From Devosia sp. (lineage in GTDB: Bacteria; Pseudomonadota; Alphaproteobacteria; Rhizobiales; Devosiaceae): a DNA stretch of 64,000 nt. Shown piece after piece: positions 29,141 through 37,982 of this stretch. The translations under genes and the position numbers were made by a program. Position 1 is the stretch's first letter; each line of letters begins with the position of its first letter. Location of the stretch: assembly GCF_028290435.1 (NCBI RefSeq), contig NZ_JAQGJV010000009.1, positions 1 to 64,000 on the forward strand. The letters run 5' to 3'. Under the pieces are notes generated by a model. It was not told where the DNA came from, ran no database searches, and worked only from the letters and a program-made list of their open reading frames with translations.

Positions 29141-30811
29141 TTAGTGCACTTCGCTTAACAGCTTACTGGCCGCGGCCCGCGCCTCAGCCGTGACCTCCGC
29201 CCCCGATAGCATGCGTGCCACTTCTTCGCGCCGCGCCGGCTTGTCGAGCGGCTTGACGTGAGTGCGCATGAAAGCGCCCTCGTCCACCATCTGCTTTTCA
29301 ATAAGCAGATGCCGTTGCGCCCGCGCGGCCACTTGCGGCGCGTGGGTCACCGCCAGCACCTGCACCTTGCCGGCCAGTCTCGCCAAGCGCCGCCCGATGG
29401 CATCGGCCACGGCGCCACCGACGCCAGTGTCGATTTCGTCGAAGATCAGCACCGGCGCCGAACCACGATCGGCCAGCACCACCTTCAGTGCCAACAGGAA
29501 CCGGCTCAGTTCGCCACCCGACGCGACCTTGAGCAGTGGTCCAGCCATGGTCCCTGGATTGGTCTGGACGTGGAAGGCGATCTGGTCGAACCCGCTGGCC
29601 GCGATCCGGCTGTCATCGATCTGGTGGTCCACAATGAATTTGGCCGCACCCAGCTTCAAATCCGGCAGTTCCGCGCCCACGGCTTCGCCCAAAGCCGCCG
29701 CCGCCTTGGCGCGCCCGGCACTCAACGTGCCCGCGAGCGCCGAATAGTCAGCCAGCGCCTTAGCCGCCGCATGCTTGAGAGCCGCCAGCCTCGTCTCCCC
29801 GCTTTGCAGCGTTTCCAGGTCACCAGCATACTTCTTCAAAATTGCCGGTAGTTCGTCGCACACCGTCTGGTGCTTGCGCGCAGCCGCCCGCAATGCGAAC
29901 AGCCGCTCCTCGACATTCTCAAGCTCGGACGGATCATAAGCCATCTCGCGCTTGAGCGCTTCCAGCGTATCCGAAGTGTGATCCAGCGCGATCAATGACG
30001 CGTCCAGCGCATCGACGATCGGCTGGAACAGCGTTGCCCCACTATCGATCTTGCGCAGCAACCGCCGCATCAGGCTCGACAAAGCCGGGGCGGGCGCCGA
30101 CGGTCCGTTAAGGATATCGTCGGTTTCCTTGACGTCGGAGACGGAGCGCTCGATCTGCTGCAGGTGCTGGCGCCGCTCGGCCAGTTCCTCCTCCTCGCCG
30201 ACTGTCGCACCGAGCTTGGACAGTTCCTCCACCGCGTGGCGTGCATAGTCCTCTTGCGCCAACGCCTCGGCCACCAGGGCCTTCTGCGCAGTCACCGCGT
30301 CCTGCGCATCGGTCAACGCCGCCCAGGCTTCGCGCACCGCGGAGGCCTGCCCTTCGAGCACGCCAAACGTATCCAGCGAGGAGCGATGCGTGGCGGCGTC
30401 CACCAGCGCCCGGTCGTCATGCTGGCCGTGAATTTCCACTATCTGGCTGCCAACCCGCTGCAGCAGCGCCGCCGATACCGGCTGGTCGTTGATGAACGCC
30501 CGCGTCCGCCCATCGGGATATTGCACGCGCCGCAGGATCACATCCTCGTCGTCGGGAATGGCGTTATCGCGCAATGCCGCGCGGGCCGGATGATCCTTGG
30601 CCAGTTGCAGCACTGCCACAACCTGCCCGCTATCGCAGCCGGCCCGCACCAGAGAGGCGTCGCCGCGTCCGCCCAGCGCCAGCGTCAGCGCATCAAGCAG
30701 GATCGACTTGCCCGCGCCGGTCTCGCCGGTCAGCACGGTCATGCCGCCGTCCAGCGCCAAGTCGAGCTGATCGATCAGGACAATATTGCGAACCGAAAGC
30801 GTATTGAGCAT
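29141..30811 (-). CDS. recN: DNA repair protein RecN
   Basis: A 556-residue SMC-like ATPase acting early in double-strand break repair. It has Walker A LTGETGAGKSILLDAL near residue 30, long central coiled coils (residues 150-370) rich in Glu/Arg/Ala, the signature VASGGELSRFLLALK and Walker B PVLIFDEIDTGVGG near residue 440. The ATG is at 30811. bamD is upstream on the same strand, with a terminator-like hairpin between them. Confidence 0.95.
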   Translation of the reverse strand: MLNTLSVRNIVLIDQLDLALDGGMTVLTGETGAGKSILLDALTLALGGRGDASLVRAGCDSGQVVAVLQLAKDHPARAALRDNAIPDDEDVILRRVQYPDGRTRAFINDQPVSAALLQRVGSQIVEIHGQHDDRALVDAATHRSSLDTFGVLEGQASAVREAWAALTDAQDAVTAQKALVAEALAQEDYARHAVEELSKLGATVGEEEELAERRQHLQQIERSVSDVKETDDILNGPSAPAPALSSLMRRLLRKIDSGATLFQPIVDALDASLIALDHTSDTLEALKREMAYDPSELENVEERLFALRAAARKHQTVCDELPAILKKYAGDLETLQSGETRLAALKHAAAKALADYSALAGTLSAGRAKAAAALGEAVGAELPDLKLGAAKFIVDHQIDDSRIAASGFDQIAFHVQTNPGTMAGPLLKVASGGELSRFLLALKVVLADRGSAPVLIFDEIDTGVGGAVADAIGRRLARLAGKVQVLAVTHAPQVAARAQRHLLIEKQMVDEGAFMRTHVKPLDKPARREEVARMLSGAEVTAEARAAASKLLSEVH

Positions 30812-30907
30812 GGCGTGACTGTTCCCGAACTCTCACCTGGCGCCTTGGTCCAAAGCGCCCTGCCCACCCCGCATTGCCTAGCCGGACTCAGCCGGCAACA
30901 AACGAAC

Positions 30908-30935
30908 GGGGCGCGCCAGCAAGCTAGCGCACCCC
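30908..30935 (-). terminator. Possible terminator after bamD
   Basis: GGGGCGCGC and GCGCACCCC form an imperfect stem over a short loop about 28 bases after the bamD stop; on the minus strand it is followed by GTTCGTTTGTTG. The T-run is broken, so termination may be partial. Confidence 0.45.
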
Positions 30936-30962
30936 GGAACAAACAAGCAACAGAATTCTAGA

Positions 30963-31826
30963 TTACTTCTTGAAGCCAGCCATCCAGCTACCGTCATTCA
31001 TCGCCGGCGCTAGCCCCTGCTTGCCCAACAGGTCGAATGCTTCCTTATACCAGTCGCTCGACGGATAGTTGTGGCCCAGCACTGCCGCGGCGGTCTTGGC
31101 CTCGTTGGTCAGACCCAGTAGCAAGTAGCCCTCGGTCAGGCGATACAGCGCTTCCTCGATATGGGTCGAAGTCTGCCACTGCTCCACCACGACGCGGAAA
31201 CGATTGATGGCGGCGGTATACTGGCCATTGCCAAGATAATACCGGCCCACCGACATTTCCTTGCCAGCCAACTGATCATAGGCAACCAGCAGCTTTTCCT
31301 TGGCGTCGTCGGCATATTCCGACTTCGGATAGTTCGAAATCAGCAGGTTATAGGTGTCGATCGAATCGCGCGACAATTGCTGGTCGCGTGTGATGTCCTT
31401 GATCTGGCCAAAGTACGAGGTGGCCTTGAGATAGAGCACATAGGGCACGTCCTTGCCGGACGGATAAACCGCCAGGTACCGGTCGGCCGCCAGAATCGCT
31501 TCTGGATATCCGCCGATGCGATAGTTCGCATAGACTTCCATCAGCTTGGCTTTTTCGGTGATCGGATCGCGCGGATGCTGGCGTTCCAGCGTCTTGAGCG
31601 TATCGATCGCCGTCATGTAGCGCTGCTTGTCCATATTATCGAGCGCGCTCTGATACAGAGCCGCGGCCGGAATAATCGGCTCTTCCTTGATCTTGGGCGG
31701 ACCGAAAAGGTTGAACCCCGAGCAGCCTGCCAGCGCCAGGACCAGCAGGCCCATCGTCAGAAACCGGGCGGCCCGGCTGGTGTAACCACCAATTGCATCA
31801 ACTGTCACGAACTGCCCCGTCCTCAT
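30963..31826 (-). CDS. bamD: Outer membrane assembly lipoprotein BamD
   Basis: A 287-residue lipoprotein of the beta-barrel assembly machinery. The lipobox LALAGC places the acylated cysteine at about residue 35. TPR-like repeats follow: LYQSALDNMDKQRYMTAIDTLK, YPEAILAADRYLAVYP, GQYTAAINRFRVVVEQW and THIEEALYRLTEGYLLLG. The 20-odd residues before the hydrophobic signal are unusual; an internal start closer to the signal (ATG in FLTMGLLVLAL) is too close to the lipobox. It follows lpxC, as in relatives. Confidence 0.92.
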   Translation of the reverse strand: MRTGQFVTVDAIGGYTSRAARFLTMGLLVLALAGCSGFNLFGPPKIKEEPIIPAAALYQSALDNMDKQRYMTAIDTLKTLERQHPRDPITEKAKLMEVYANYRIGGYPEAILAADRYLAVYPSGKDVPYVLYLKATSYFGQIKDITRDQQLSRDSIDTYNLLISNYPKSEYADDAKEKLLVAYDQLAGKEMSVGRYYLGNGQYTAAINRFRVVVEQWQTSTHIEEALYRLTEGYLLLGLTNEAKTAAAVLGHNYPSSDWYKEAFDLLGKQGLAPAMNDGSWMAGFKK

Positions 31827-31895
31827 AAGAACCGCATATGGGCTGCGGCCTAAAGTTCAATTGGATCAAAACTGTGGCCGCGCCATGACGCTCGA

Positions 31896-32852
31896 TCAGC
31901 CAACCGAGCGCAGATAGTGACGGATCTCCAAGCCTTCTGGCTGGTCATCGAAACTATCGAACTCCAGCGGCAGATCCTCGGCATTCACTATTTCATAGTT
32001 GGCATCGCTGGAAAAGAGACCACTCAGGACATGGGCATTCAGGGCATGGCCGCCCTTGTACGAGCGGAACCGGCCCCAGATCGGCAGCCCGCCGAGCGAC
32101 AGATCGCCGATCGCATCGAGCAGTTTGTGGCGCACGAATTCATCCTCGTAGCGCAATCCGCCCGGATTGAGGATGCGGTCCTCATGCACGGTGATCGAAT
32201 TGTCGAGGCTGGAACCCAGCGCATAGCCGGCCTGGCGCAGCGCCTTGGCGTCGCGAACGAAGCCGAAAGTGCGGGCGCTCGAAACATCGTCGTAATAGCG
32301 GCGCGGCGTCCAGTCGAAGATCATGCGCTGGCGGCCGATGACTTTGGAGTCGAAATCGATCTCGAGGTCCAGCGCGCGCCCATTATAGGGTTCAAGCGCC
32401 GCAAAGGCATCATTGTTGCGCACGGTGACGGCGCGCATGATCTTGAGGAACTTGCGCTGTGCCGGCTGGATTTCCAGACCCACCTGCAGGATGGCTTCGG
32501 CAAACGGGCGCGAGCTGCCATCCAGAATTGGGCATTCGCCGCCATCGACGGTGATCAGGGCATTGTCGACGCCCATACCGGAAAGCGCCGAGGTGACATG
32601 TTCGATAGTGGCGACCGATACGCTATCGCCAAGGTCCAGCGTGGTGCACAGCGTGGTGCGGGTAATCCGGGAAAAATGGACCGCGACCGGCGCGGTTCTG
32701 CGGCCTTCGCCCAGATCACGGCTGATGAGGTAGCCACTGTCAGTGGGAGCGGGGCTCAGCGTCAGGGTCACCGGCTGGCCGCTGTGAACGCCGTATCCGG
32801 CAAAGCTAATCGCGGCAGCAAGGGTACGCTGGCGCGTGGTCATATTCTGCAT
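31896..32852 (-). CDS. lpxC: UDP-3-O-acyl-GlcNAc deacetylase LpxC
   Basis: A 318-residue zinc enzyme for the committed step of lipid A synthesis. The zinc-binding and catalytic signatures are present: IEHVTSALSGMGVDNALI with the first zinc histidine, and FVRHKLLDAIGDLSLGG with the second zinc histidine and the aspartate. GVGLHSG-type opening appears as FAGYGVHSGQPV. The start is the ATG at 32852. It is separated from ftsZ by a strong terminator, so it must have its own promoter or depend on read-through. Confidence 0.96.
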   Translation of the reverse strand: MQNMTTRQRTLAAAISFAGYGVHSGQPVTLTLSPAPTDSGYLISRDLGEGRRTAPVAVHFSRITRTTLCTTLDLGDSVSVATIEHVTSALSGMGVDNALITVDGGECPILDGSSRPFAEAILQVGLEIQPAQRKFLKIMRAVTVRNNDAFAALEPYNGRALDLEIDFDSKVIGRQRMIFDWTPRRYYDDVSSARTFGFVRDAKALRQAGYALGSSLDNSITVHEDRILNPGGLRYEDEFVRHKLLDAIGDLSLGGLPIWGRFRSYKGGHALNAHVLSGLFSSDANYEIVNAEDLPLEFDSFDDQPEGLEIRHYLRSVG

Positions 32853-32903
32853 ACTCGAAAGAACTCCGGACCCGGCCGTGGTTTTGCGACGAAAGTGTTA
32901 TCC

Positions 32904-32934
32904 AAAAAAAACTCGGTGCGGAAGCCGCACCGAG
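32904..32934 (-). terminator. Strong intrinsic terminator after ftsZ
   Basis: A perfect 10-bp stem (CTCGGTGCGG at 32912-32921 and its complement at 32925-32934) with a 3-base loop, followed on the minus strand by eight T residues. It lies 30 bases after the ftsZ stop and should end ftsZ transcription before lpxC. Confidence 0.88.
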
Positions 32935-32963
32935 CAATGTTTCAGCGTTTGGATTACCGAACC

Positions 32964-34622
32964 TTAACCGTGCTTGCGCAGGAAAGCTGGGATTTCGAGG
33001 TGGTCTTTTTGCGGTGCCGGCGCGGGCTGGCGACCCTGCGCATCGAGCCCACCAATGGCCCCATCGACAGGTGGACGAACCTGCGAACCCCTTGCGCTGC
33101 TTGCTTCAATTGCGCTGCGAGCCGCGTGGTCGTCGGCGCTCGAATAGCTGGTTTCGTCCTTCGCGGCAGCCTGCTGGCCCAGATTTAGGCCGACATTGGA
33201 CGCCAGCCGCTTGAACAAAGCACGGGCATTGCGCGGCTCGACTTCCTGACGTTCCTGCGCTTCCTGTGACCGGCGCGCAACAATCGGCAGCTCCTCGGTG
33301 CGCGGCATGCGGCGCTGACCTTCGGGACGGGCGGCGTTGGAAGGCACATAAACGCTCGGAACGGGCTGGTCTTCGACCTGAGCGATCTCTTCGTGCTCGT
33401 AATTCGAATCAACAGCCGGGATATAGGGCTCGACGAACACGCCGTCGTCCTCATGCCCATAGCTCGATGTATGCGTCGGCTGCTCGAGCGCGAAGGCCTC
33501 GGCAACTGCGGCTTCCACCTGATGCTCGATTTCCAGCGGTGTCGTCATTGCGGCGCGTTCCATGGCGACGCGGGTCGGCTCCACCGGAACGTGGCGCTTG
33601 ACCGAGAGCGGGGTGCGCGAAGCATGCGGCTTGGCCGGCTCAAGCGCCTGCACCATGGCGGCGTCGGTACCCGTGGCCACCACGGACACGCGGATCGTGC
33701 CGGTCAGGCTTGGATCGTAAGTGGCGCCCAGGATGATATTGGCGTCGGCGTCGACTTCCTCGCGGATGCGGCTGGCCGCTTCATCGACTTCATAAAGGGT
33801 CAGGTCGGGACCGCCGGTGATGGAGATCAACAGGCCGCGTGCGCCCTGCATCGACACGTCATCGAGCAGCGGATTGGCAATGGCAGCCTCGGCGGCGTGG
33901 CGGGCACGGTCTTCGCCCGAAGCCTCGCCGGTACCCATCATCGCCTTGCCCATGCCACGCATCACGGCGCGCACGTCGGCGAAATCGAGATTGATCAGGC
34001 CTTCCTTGACCATCAGGTCGGTGATGCAGGCGACACCCGAGAACAGCACCTGGTCGGCCATCGCGAACGCGTCGGCGAAGGTGGTCTTCTCGTTGGCAAC
34101 GCGGAACAGATTCTGGTTCGGAATGACGATCAGCGTGTCGACATGGCGATGCAGCTCGTCAATGCCATCCTCAGCCAGACGGGCGCGACGATTGCCTTCG
34201 AAATTGAACGGCTTGGTGACCACGCCAACCGTCAGGATGCCCTGCTCGCGCGCTGCGCGAGCCACGACAGGCGCTGCGCCGGTACCGGTGCCGCCGCCCA
34301 TGCCCGCGGTGATGAACACCATGTGCGAGCCGGAAAGGTGATCGTTGATTTCGTCCCAGCTCTCTTCGGCAGCTGCGCGGCCCACTTCAGGATGCGAGCC
34401 GGCGCCCAAGCCTTCGGTAACTCCGACGCCGAGCTGGATGATGCGCGGCGCCTTGCTGAGGGCCAGCGCTTGCGCGTCGGTATTGGCGACGACGAAGTCG
34501 ACGCCTTCGAGGCCCGACTCGATCATGTTGTTGACGGCGTTGCCGCCAGCACCACCGCACCCGAATACGGTAATGCGGGGCTTCAGTTCCTGGATATCCG
34601 GAATCGTGAGGTTGATGGTCAT
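32964..34622 (-). CDS. ftsZ: Cell division GTPase FtsZ
   Basis: A 552-residue tubulin homologue forming the Z ring. GTP-binding stretches [15 protein letters not shown] and the tubulin signature [13 protein letters not shown] are intact, as is the T7 loop region ([11 protein letters not shown]). The long C-terminal linker (about residues 320-535), rich in Glu/Pro/Arg/Ala, is typical of Rhizobiales, and the conserved C-terminal peptide reads [11 protein letters not shown]. The ATG at 34622 is used. Unlike the usual arrangement it is not adjacent to ftsA: about 3.3 kb with other genes separates them. Confidence 0.97.
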   Translation of the reverse strand: MTINLTIPDIQELKPRITVFGCGGAGGNAVNNMIESGLEGVDFVVANTDAQALALSKAPRIIQLGVGVTEGLGAGSHPEVGRAAAEESWDEINDHLSGSHMVFITAGMGGGTGTGAAPVVARAAREQGILTVGVVTKPFNFEGNRRARLAEDGIDELHRHVDTLIVIPNQNLFRVANEKTTFADAFAMADQVLFSGVACITDLMVKEGLINLDFADVRAVMRGMGKAMMGTGEASGEDRARHAAEAAIANPLLDDVSMQGARGLLISITGGPDLTLYEVDEAASRIREEVDADANIILGATYDPSLTGTIRVSVVATGTDAAMVQALEPAKPHASRTPLSVKRHVPVEPTRVAMERAAMTTPLEIEHQVEAAVAEAFALEQPTHTSSYGHEDDGVFVEPYIPAVDSNYEHEEIAQVEDQPVPSVYVPSNAARPEGQRRMPRTEELPIVARRSQEAQERQEVEPRNARALFKRLASNVGLNLGQQAAAKDETSYSSADDHAARSAIEASSARGSQVRPPVDGAIGGLDAQGRQPAPAPQKDHLEIPAFLRKHG

Positions 34623-34669
34623 GGTGGGCCTCATAGTGGCGTGGTTGGTAAAGATTTACCCCGCTATTC

Positions 34670-34757
34670 GTTAACTCCAGCCTAACAATTGTCCCTCAGG
34701 CGTTAACGTGACCGCAATTTGCGACACACGGGACCATTTCGCTTACCCCGCGTTAAC
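34670..34757 (-). promoter_or_regulatory. ftsZ upstream region with three GTTAAC sites
   Basis: GTTAAC occurs at 34670-34675, 34702-34707 and 34752-34757, three times in under 90 bases directly upstream of ftsZ. Around the first, TTAA-N7-CTAA is one base from the CtrA consensus TTAA-N7-TTAA. CtrA is known to repress ftsZ in Caulobacter; control here is inferred only from these sites. Confidence 0.45.
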
Positions 34758-34816
34758 CATGACACACCCCAAACGGCCGAAAATAAGGATTGACGGCCGT
34801 TGTCGCCCAGTAGATA

Positions 34817-34843
34817 ACCATATGGTCATATAACCAATTGGTT
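34817..34843 (+). promoter_or_regulatory. Twin palindromic operator candidate upstream of the VOC gene
   Basis: Two perfect palindromes, ACCATATGGT (34817-34826) and AACCAATTGGTT (34832-34843), have centres 16 bases apart and end 36 bases before the start codon of the VOC-family gene. They share the ACCA...TGGT outer bases. This looks like binding sites for a dimeric repressor; no regulator gene is adjacent. Confidence 0.5.
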
Positions 34844-34879
34844 CTAAACGAAGTACAACGCCCATTCGAGGAGACGACT

Positions 34880-35341
34880 ATGACCTCAATCAAGCCCTGT
34901 CTGTGGTTCGACAACCGCATCGATGAAGCTGTGGAATTTTACACCAAGACGTTTAAGAACGCCAAAGTCACCAACATCACTCGCGCTGCCCCTGGCCAGC
35001 CGGCTTTTACCGCCGAGTTTGAGCTTGAGGACCAGAAGTTCATGGCGCTCGGCGGCAATCCGCGGTTCCAGTTCACCGAGTCCGTATCGTTCTTCGTCAC
35101 CTGCGCCGATCAGGCCGAAGTGGATCACTTCTGGAACACCATGACCGCCGACGGCGGTGAGGAAAGCCAATGCGGCTGGCTCAAGGACAGGTTCGGCCTG
35201 TCCTGGCAGATCGTGCCCAAGCAGATCTTCGAAACCGTCATGGGCCCCGACCGAGCCGGCGCCCAGCGCGCCATGCAGGCCATGATGGGAATGCGCAAAC
35301 TCGTCGTCGCCGATCTGCAGAAGGCCTATGCGGGCGGGTAG
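34880..35341 (+). CDS. VOC/PhnB-like protein
   Basis: A 153-residue protein of the PhnB / 3-demethylubiquinone methyltransferase-like VOC superfamily: SIKPCLWFDNRIDEAVEFYTKTFKNAKV, FMALGGNPRFQFTESVSFFVTC, and GWLKDRFGLSWQIVPK are typical. Family members are mostly of unknown activity. GAGGAG precedes the ATG at 34880. It is transcribed away from ftsZ and stands in the interval that separates ftsZ from ftsA. Confidence 0.85.
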   Translation: MTSIKPCLWFDNRIDEAVEFYTKTFKNAKVTNITRAAPGQPAFTAEFELEDQKFMALGGNPRFQFTESVSFFVTCADQAEVDHFWNTMTADGGEESQCGWLKDRFGLSWQIVPKQIFETVMGPDRAGAQRAMQAMMGMRKLVVADLQKAYAGG

Positions 35342-35754
35342 AACCGGAATATCGGTCTGGTCGTCACCCTCGGGCCCGAAGGTGACGACCACCATATATA
35401 CGCGCTCTACGCCCCCCCACGCCTTGAACAGCTTGGCCATATCAGGTGCCTGGTTCGGCTTGGCGGCCCGAGCTGCATTCAGGGCTTCCACCCACCACGC
35501 CAGATTATCCAGCATCAGCTCGGCGGCAGTATAGAGATAGGGATAGTAAGCAAAGCTCTTGCCCTGCATGAACCCGATGAACTCGTGGGCATTGATCTGC
35601 ACGGTCTGGCGCAGCGACACCATCTGCGACTCCGCCGCAACCTGTCGCAAGTGTTCGATAGCCCGCGATCCGCCAGAATTGCCGTAGCCCCCACGGGCTC
35701 GCGGACAAATTCGGTATAGACGCTGTCACATAGGTCAAAATCCAGCACTGCCAA
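35342..35754 (-). pseudogene. Frameshifted remnant of an unknown gene
   Basis: Minus-strand DNA reads as protein in two frames joined at a run of five G's (35688-35692). The first frame gives AVLDFDLCDSVYTEFVREPVG; adding one base to the run continues it as GYGNSGGSRAIEHLRQVAAE, then SLRQTVQINAHEFIGFMQGKSFAYYPYLYTAAELMLDNLAWW in the other frame. The joined sequence is rich in aromatic residues and looks like real coding sequence. The frame lacks a stop before it enters the antisense of the VOC gene, so the 3' end also seems lost. Family unknown. A sequencing error at the run cannot be excluded. Confidence 0.5.
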
Positions 35755-35813
35755 GCTGTTGCCAATCGGCCCGGACTATGGCCTGCTACCGCGTGCCATC
35801 GAGGAGGATCGGC

Positions 35814-36617
35814 ATGAACCAGCAAGACCTGATCGACGCTGTCACAGCAGCCTTGGCCAATGAGCCCGCGATCCACGCTCTGTTTCTCGCCGGCAGCTAT
35901 GGCCGGGACACCGCCGACGAATACAGCGATGTCGACTTTCTTGCCGTGGTGGAGCCGGACGAGCAGCCCGCTTTTGCCCTTCGTTGGCGCGAGGTGCTGA
36001 ACGCGATCACCCCCATCGTGTTCTGGAACGAGTTGAACCGTGGCGGCCTCATCATCATGGCGGTGTCGGCAGAGTGGCTACGATGTGACCTCAACGTTGC
36101 CCCGCCCGGCAAGTTGGGACACCGCGCGAAGAATACCCTGAAGCCGCTGATCGACCGCGACGGCATCTACGCCTCATTGCCCGATAGCCTCCCGCCCAAG
36201 GCGCCCGACCCACGCGTGGTCCATTATTTGATCCACGAGTTCATCCGCATGCTAGGCCTGCTCCCCGTGGCCCTTGGCCGACGGGAATATGTCACCATGG
36301 TGTTGGGCATCGGCATGATGCGCGGGCATCTGGAAACCCTGTTGATGCAGGACGTGACCAATCCCGATCCCGGCGGCATCCTGCATCAGTCGAAGCTCCT
36401 GCCGTCCGACCAGATGCAGTTGCTCGCCTCCCTGCCCTATCCGGGACCGCAGCGCGAAGCGCTGATCGAAGCCAATTTCGAGATTGCCCGACAGTTCATG
36501 CCGCGGGCGCGGGCAATGGCCAAGCGACTGGATATCGCTTGGCCCGAAGAGTTTGAGGCCGCTACGCGCCGACGATTGAGCCTGACGCTGGGCGAGGCCG
36601 CCGGCCGCGCCTGGTAG
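35814..36617 (+). CDS. Nucleotidyltransferase-domain protein
   Basis: A 267-residue protein with the minimal nucleotidyltransferase signature FLAGSYGRDTADEYSDVDFLAVVE (the G-S and two metal-binding aspartates, around residues 26-46) and a helical C-terminal half. It resembles aminoglycoside adenylyltransferase-like proteins of unknown substrate; resistance should not be assumed. GAGGAGGATC precedes the ATG at 35814; the track start 12 codons earlier has no such site. It converges with corA, and the two stops flank palindrome copy 2. Confidence 0.75.
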   Translation: MNQQDLIDAVTAALANEPAIHALFLAGSYGRDTADEYSDVDFLAVVEPDEQPAFALRWREVLNAITPIVFWNELNRGGLIIMAVSAEWLRCDLNVAPPGKLGHRAKNTLKPLIDRDGIYASLPDSLPPKAPDPRVVHYLIHEFIRMLGLLPVALGRREYVTMVLGIGMMRGHLETLLMQDVTNPDPGGILHQSKLLPSDQMQLLASLPYPGPQREALIEANFEIARQFMPRARAMAKRLDIAWPEEFEAATRRRLSLTLGEAAGRAW

Positions 36618-36764
36618 GCTAGGTCGTGCGGACAGTTGAGTGAGGACGTGGCGAAAATGGTGGTTTTCGAGAACCGGAGCGCAGCGTACGTTTGTACGTG
36701 AGCACCGGAAGCGCAGAAAATTGCCGTTTGCAGCCCGTCATCACCAACTGGCCGTCCGACCTAC
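36615..36764. repeat. Long imperfect palindrome, copy 2
   Basis: A second copy of the element at 22,411. It spans precisely from the stop codon of the nucleotidyltransferase gene to the stop codon of corA. The core has GAACCGGAGCGCAGCGTACG and GTACGTGAGCACCGGAAGCG. Arms pair as TTTTC with GAAAA, AAATGG with CCGTTT, and TAGGTCG with its complement. Where copy 1 has CCGCC/GGCGG, this copy has TTTTC/GAAAA, so pairing is kept while sequence changes. Confidence 0.8.
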
Positions 36765-37744
36765 AGCCAGCCGCGGCGCTTGAAATAGAGATACGGCAGG
36801 ATGGCCGACAGGACCATCAGCCCCAGGGCGAACGGATAGCCGAAGGTCCACTGCAGTTCGGGCATGATGGCGTAGTTCATGCCATAGATCGAGGCCACCA
36901 GCGTCGGCGGCAAGAACACCACGGCCGCCACCGAGAAGATCTTGATGATCTGGTTCTGCTCCAAATTGATCAGGCCAAGCGTGGCATCGAGCAGGAAATT
37001 GATCTTGCTCGACAGTGTCCGCGCATGTTCGCCCAGCGAGAGCGCATCACGCTGGATCAGCTTGATCAACTGCCGCGTTTCGCGTCCTGCCTTGGTGGTG
37101 GGAGCGTCGGGCGCCGAGTGAAACGCCGCCAGCCGCGAAATGCTGACCAGGCTCTCCTGCACCATCGTCAACAGTTCCGCCTTGGCGCCGATCTGTTCGA
37201 TGATCGAGCGCAAATCTTGCTGCAATTGCTTGGCGCTGGACTTCTTCTTACGGAACACGTCGCGCGAAATATGGTCGATCTCGTAGCCGACCCGCTCCAG
37301 CGCATCGGCCGTCCGATCGATCATGGCTTCCAGCAGCCCCAGGAAGACTTGCTCGCCCGAGCCGCAGATGATGCCCTTGGCCTTTTGCGCCCGCATCAAA
37401 AACGCCAGGAACGGCTTGGGTTCGGCATAGCGCACCGTCACCAGGGTCATGCCCTTGAGGATAAAGGTGACCGGGGTCTTGGAAGGCTCCTCGGTGTCCA
37501 GCTTGAACAGTGCCGTCATGGTCATGAACTCGGCGCCGTCTTCATTATAAAGCCGGGCCGATAGCTCGATCTCCTCCATTTCGGCCTGCGTCGGGATGAC
37601 GATCCCCAGCAGCGACTCGACGAGATTGTCTTCCTCGGACGTCGGATCGAGCAGGTCGAGCCAGACCAATCCGTCGGTCGAGCTTCCCTCGGATACCGGA
37701 ACTTGGATGAGTTTATTGGTTTGATGTTGATATGCGCGCAGCAT
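36761..37744 (-). CDS. corA: CorA-type magnesium transporter
   Basis: A 327-residue protein with a large cytoplasmic N-terminal domain and two C-terminal membrane helices. The family's YGMN motif is visible (ASIYGMNYAIMPEL) at the end of the first helix, followed by the second helix and the basic tail FKRRGWL. Long helices around residues 190-260 form the pore funnel. It imports Mg2+ (possibly Co2+/Ni2+). The ATG at 37744 has AGGAG upstream. It sits between ftsA and ftsZ, which is unusual. Confidence 0.93.
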   Translation of the reverse strand: MLRAYQHQTNKLIQVPVSEGSSTDGLVWLDLLDPTSEEDNLVESLLGIVIPTQAEMEEIELSARLYNEDGAEFMTMTALFKLDTEEPSKTPVTFILKGMTLVTVRYAEPKPFLAFLMRAQKAKGIICGSGEQVFLGLLEAMIDRTADALERVGYEIDHISRDVFRKKKSSAKQLQQDLRSIIEQIGAKAELLTMVQESLVSISRLAAFHSAPDAPTTKAGRETRQLIKLIQRDALSLGEHARTLSSKINFLLDATLGLINLEQNQIIKIFSVAAVVFLPPTLVASIYGMNYAIMPELQWTFGYPFALGLMVLSAILPYLYFKRRGWL

Positions 37745-37982
37745 GGCGAGGCTCCTGGGCAAGACCGGTTGCGGTCCGCCGAGCCGACATCGCTGTCAGG
37801 CGCGCAGGACCGCGAACGGGATCGAAGAACAACTTCGACTGTCGGGGTTCATGGGGTTTCTCTGGGTTGAAGTGGCTGTACCACTGCCCGCGTCATGCGC
37901 CCGCGCATCGAGCCTGTCAACGCGCTTGAACACGCTGCACGGCAGCCTTGCCAAAATGTAATGAGTGCGGATTTGACCACCC

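Noticed and set aside
33393-34685. A 430-codon plus-strand ORF opposite ftsZ
   Set aside because: Shadow of ftsZ; composition rich in His/Arg/Gly with no domain.
35814-36617. Aminoglycoside resistance gene
   Set aside because: The nucleotidyltransferase signature is present, but it is shared by many enzyme families. Nothing shows an aminoglycoside substrate and there is no mobile element around it.
36692-37564. A 290-codon plus-strand ORF beginning in palindrome copy 2
   Set aside because: It is antisense to corA, which has the YGMN motif and two C-terminal membrane helices.
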